Below, one piece after another: positions 31,897 through 32,140 of a stretch of 32,140 nucleotides of DNA (its first letter is position 1; each line of letters starts with the position of its first letter). Under the pieces are notes generated by a model that did not search any database, was not told where the DNA came from, and saw only the letters and a program-made list of their open reading frames with translations. The stretch is from contig NZ_AUBR01000040.1 in assembly GCF_000429345.1 (NCBI RefSeq), forward strand, positions 1 to 32,140, in the 5' to 3' direction. This stretch comes from Desulfovirgula thermocuniculi DSM 16036. GTDB lineage: Bacteria; Bacillota; Desulfotomaculia; Desulfotomaculales; Desulfovirgulaceae. The translations under genes were made by a program, and so were the position numbers.

Positions 31897-32140
31897 ATGA
31901 GCCTGAATCGTTTTGTTGAATTATTTATAACATGGTTGGCCGGAATTCACAAGACCCAAGTGAAGACCCTGGCGGTGCTGGTATATGGGCTTTTACGCTC
32001 GCCCCGTTTAGGGGTAGCATCTTTGGGGCGGGCCTTACCCGGGCCGACGGCGGAGAAGCACCGCATCAAGAGAGTGGACCGTTTTTTGGGCAACCGCCGG
32101 TTGGAATTGGGGAAGTGTGCGCGACCGCTAGCCAGAGCCA
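31897..32140 (+). CDS. IS4/IS10-like transposase, N-terminal part (cut by window end)
   Basis: From ATG 31897 the frame is open for 81 codons to the window edge. The N-terminus resembles IS10/IS4-family transposases: a hydrophobic helix (VKTLAVLVYGLL), then ASLGRALPG and KHRIKRVDRFLGNRRLEL, which corresponds to the IS10 segment LGRNLP...KHNIKRIDRLLGN. The DDE catalytic residues lie outside the window. No ribosome site is free: the region just upstream is the right arm of the inverted repeat, so translation could be low. Whether the element is intact cannot be told. Confidence 0.75.
   Translation, partial: MSLNRFVELFITWLAGIHKTQVKTLAVLVYGLLRSPRLGVASLGRALPGPTAEKHRIKRVDRFLGNRRLELGKCARPLARA

Overview
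The window looks like part of the chromosome of a GC-rich, probably thermophilic, anaerobic Firmicute of the Desulfotomaculum / Pelotomaculum / Moorella type. The evidence is a Wood-Ljungdahl (acetyl-CoA) gene set, DnaD and DnaI-type primosome genes typical of Firmicutes, strong GGAGG ribosome binding sites and an anaerobic (cobalt-early) B12 pathway. The species is inferred, not read directly.

Region 1 (1-4.78 kb) is the 3' part of an acs operon: the C-terminal part of acetyl-CoA synthase (acsB), acsC, a CooC/AcsF-type Ni-insertion ATPase, acsD and acsE, closed by a strong intrinsic terminator.

Region 2 (4.9-18.15 kb) is the most interesting part. It is one 13-kb, same-strand electron-transfer operon: hdrA, hdrC, hdrB, an mvhD/floxD paralogue, floxC-, floxB- and floxA-like genes, a DsrK/HdrD-like FeS-CCG protein, a 1000-residue double-module HdrA, a second mvhD paralogue, metV and metF. 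Both mvhD genes are interrupted by an in-frame UGA exactly where the family has a conserved cysteine, and each UGA is followed at the right distance by a SECIS-like hairpin. I read both as selenoproteins, with selenocysteine at a different conserved cysteine in each paralogue. Gene order suggests two linked Hdr modules: a NAD(P)H-fed Flox-HdrABC unit and a second HdrA-DsrK-like unit attached to methylene-THF reductase (MetVF). No hydrogenase large or small subunit is present. A bidirectional terminator closes the operon.

Region 3 (18.2-22.3 kb) holds gap (minus strand), a nicotinamidase-family hydrolase, a PHP-family histidinol-phosphatase-like protein, and dnaD plus a dnaI/dnaC-like helicase loader behind a clear sigma-A-type promoter.

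Region 4 (22.3-29.7 kb) is a tightly overlapping cbiD-E-T-L-F-G-H-J-X-C operon. It holds every step from sirohydrochlorin to cobyrinic acid, with no visible cobalamin riboswitch and no gap from dnaC. Its corrinoid product is what AcsCD and AcsE of region 1 need.

Region 5 (29.7-32.14 kb) holds a minus-strand P-loop + Asp23/Gls24 fusion protein, a small tail-anchored protein, a DUF3786-like protein, and the start of an IS4/IS10-like transposase cut by the window edge. I found no rRNA, tRNA or CRISPR array.
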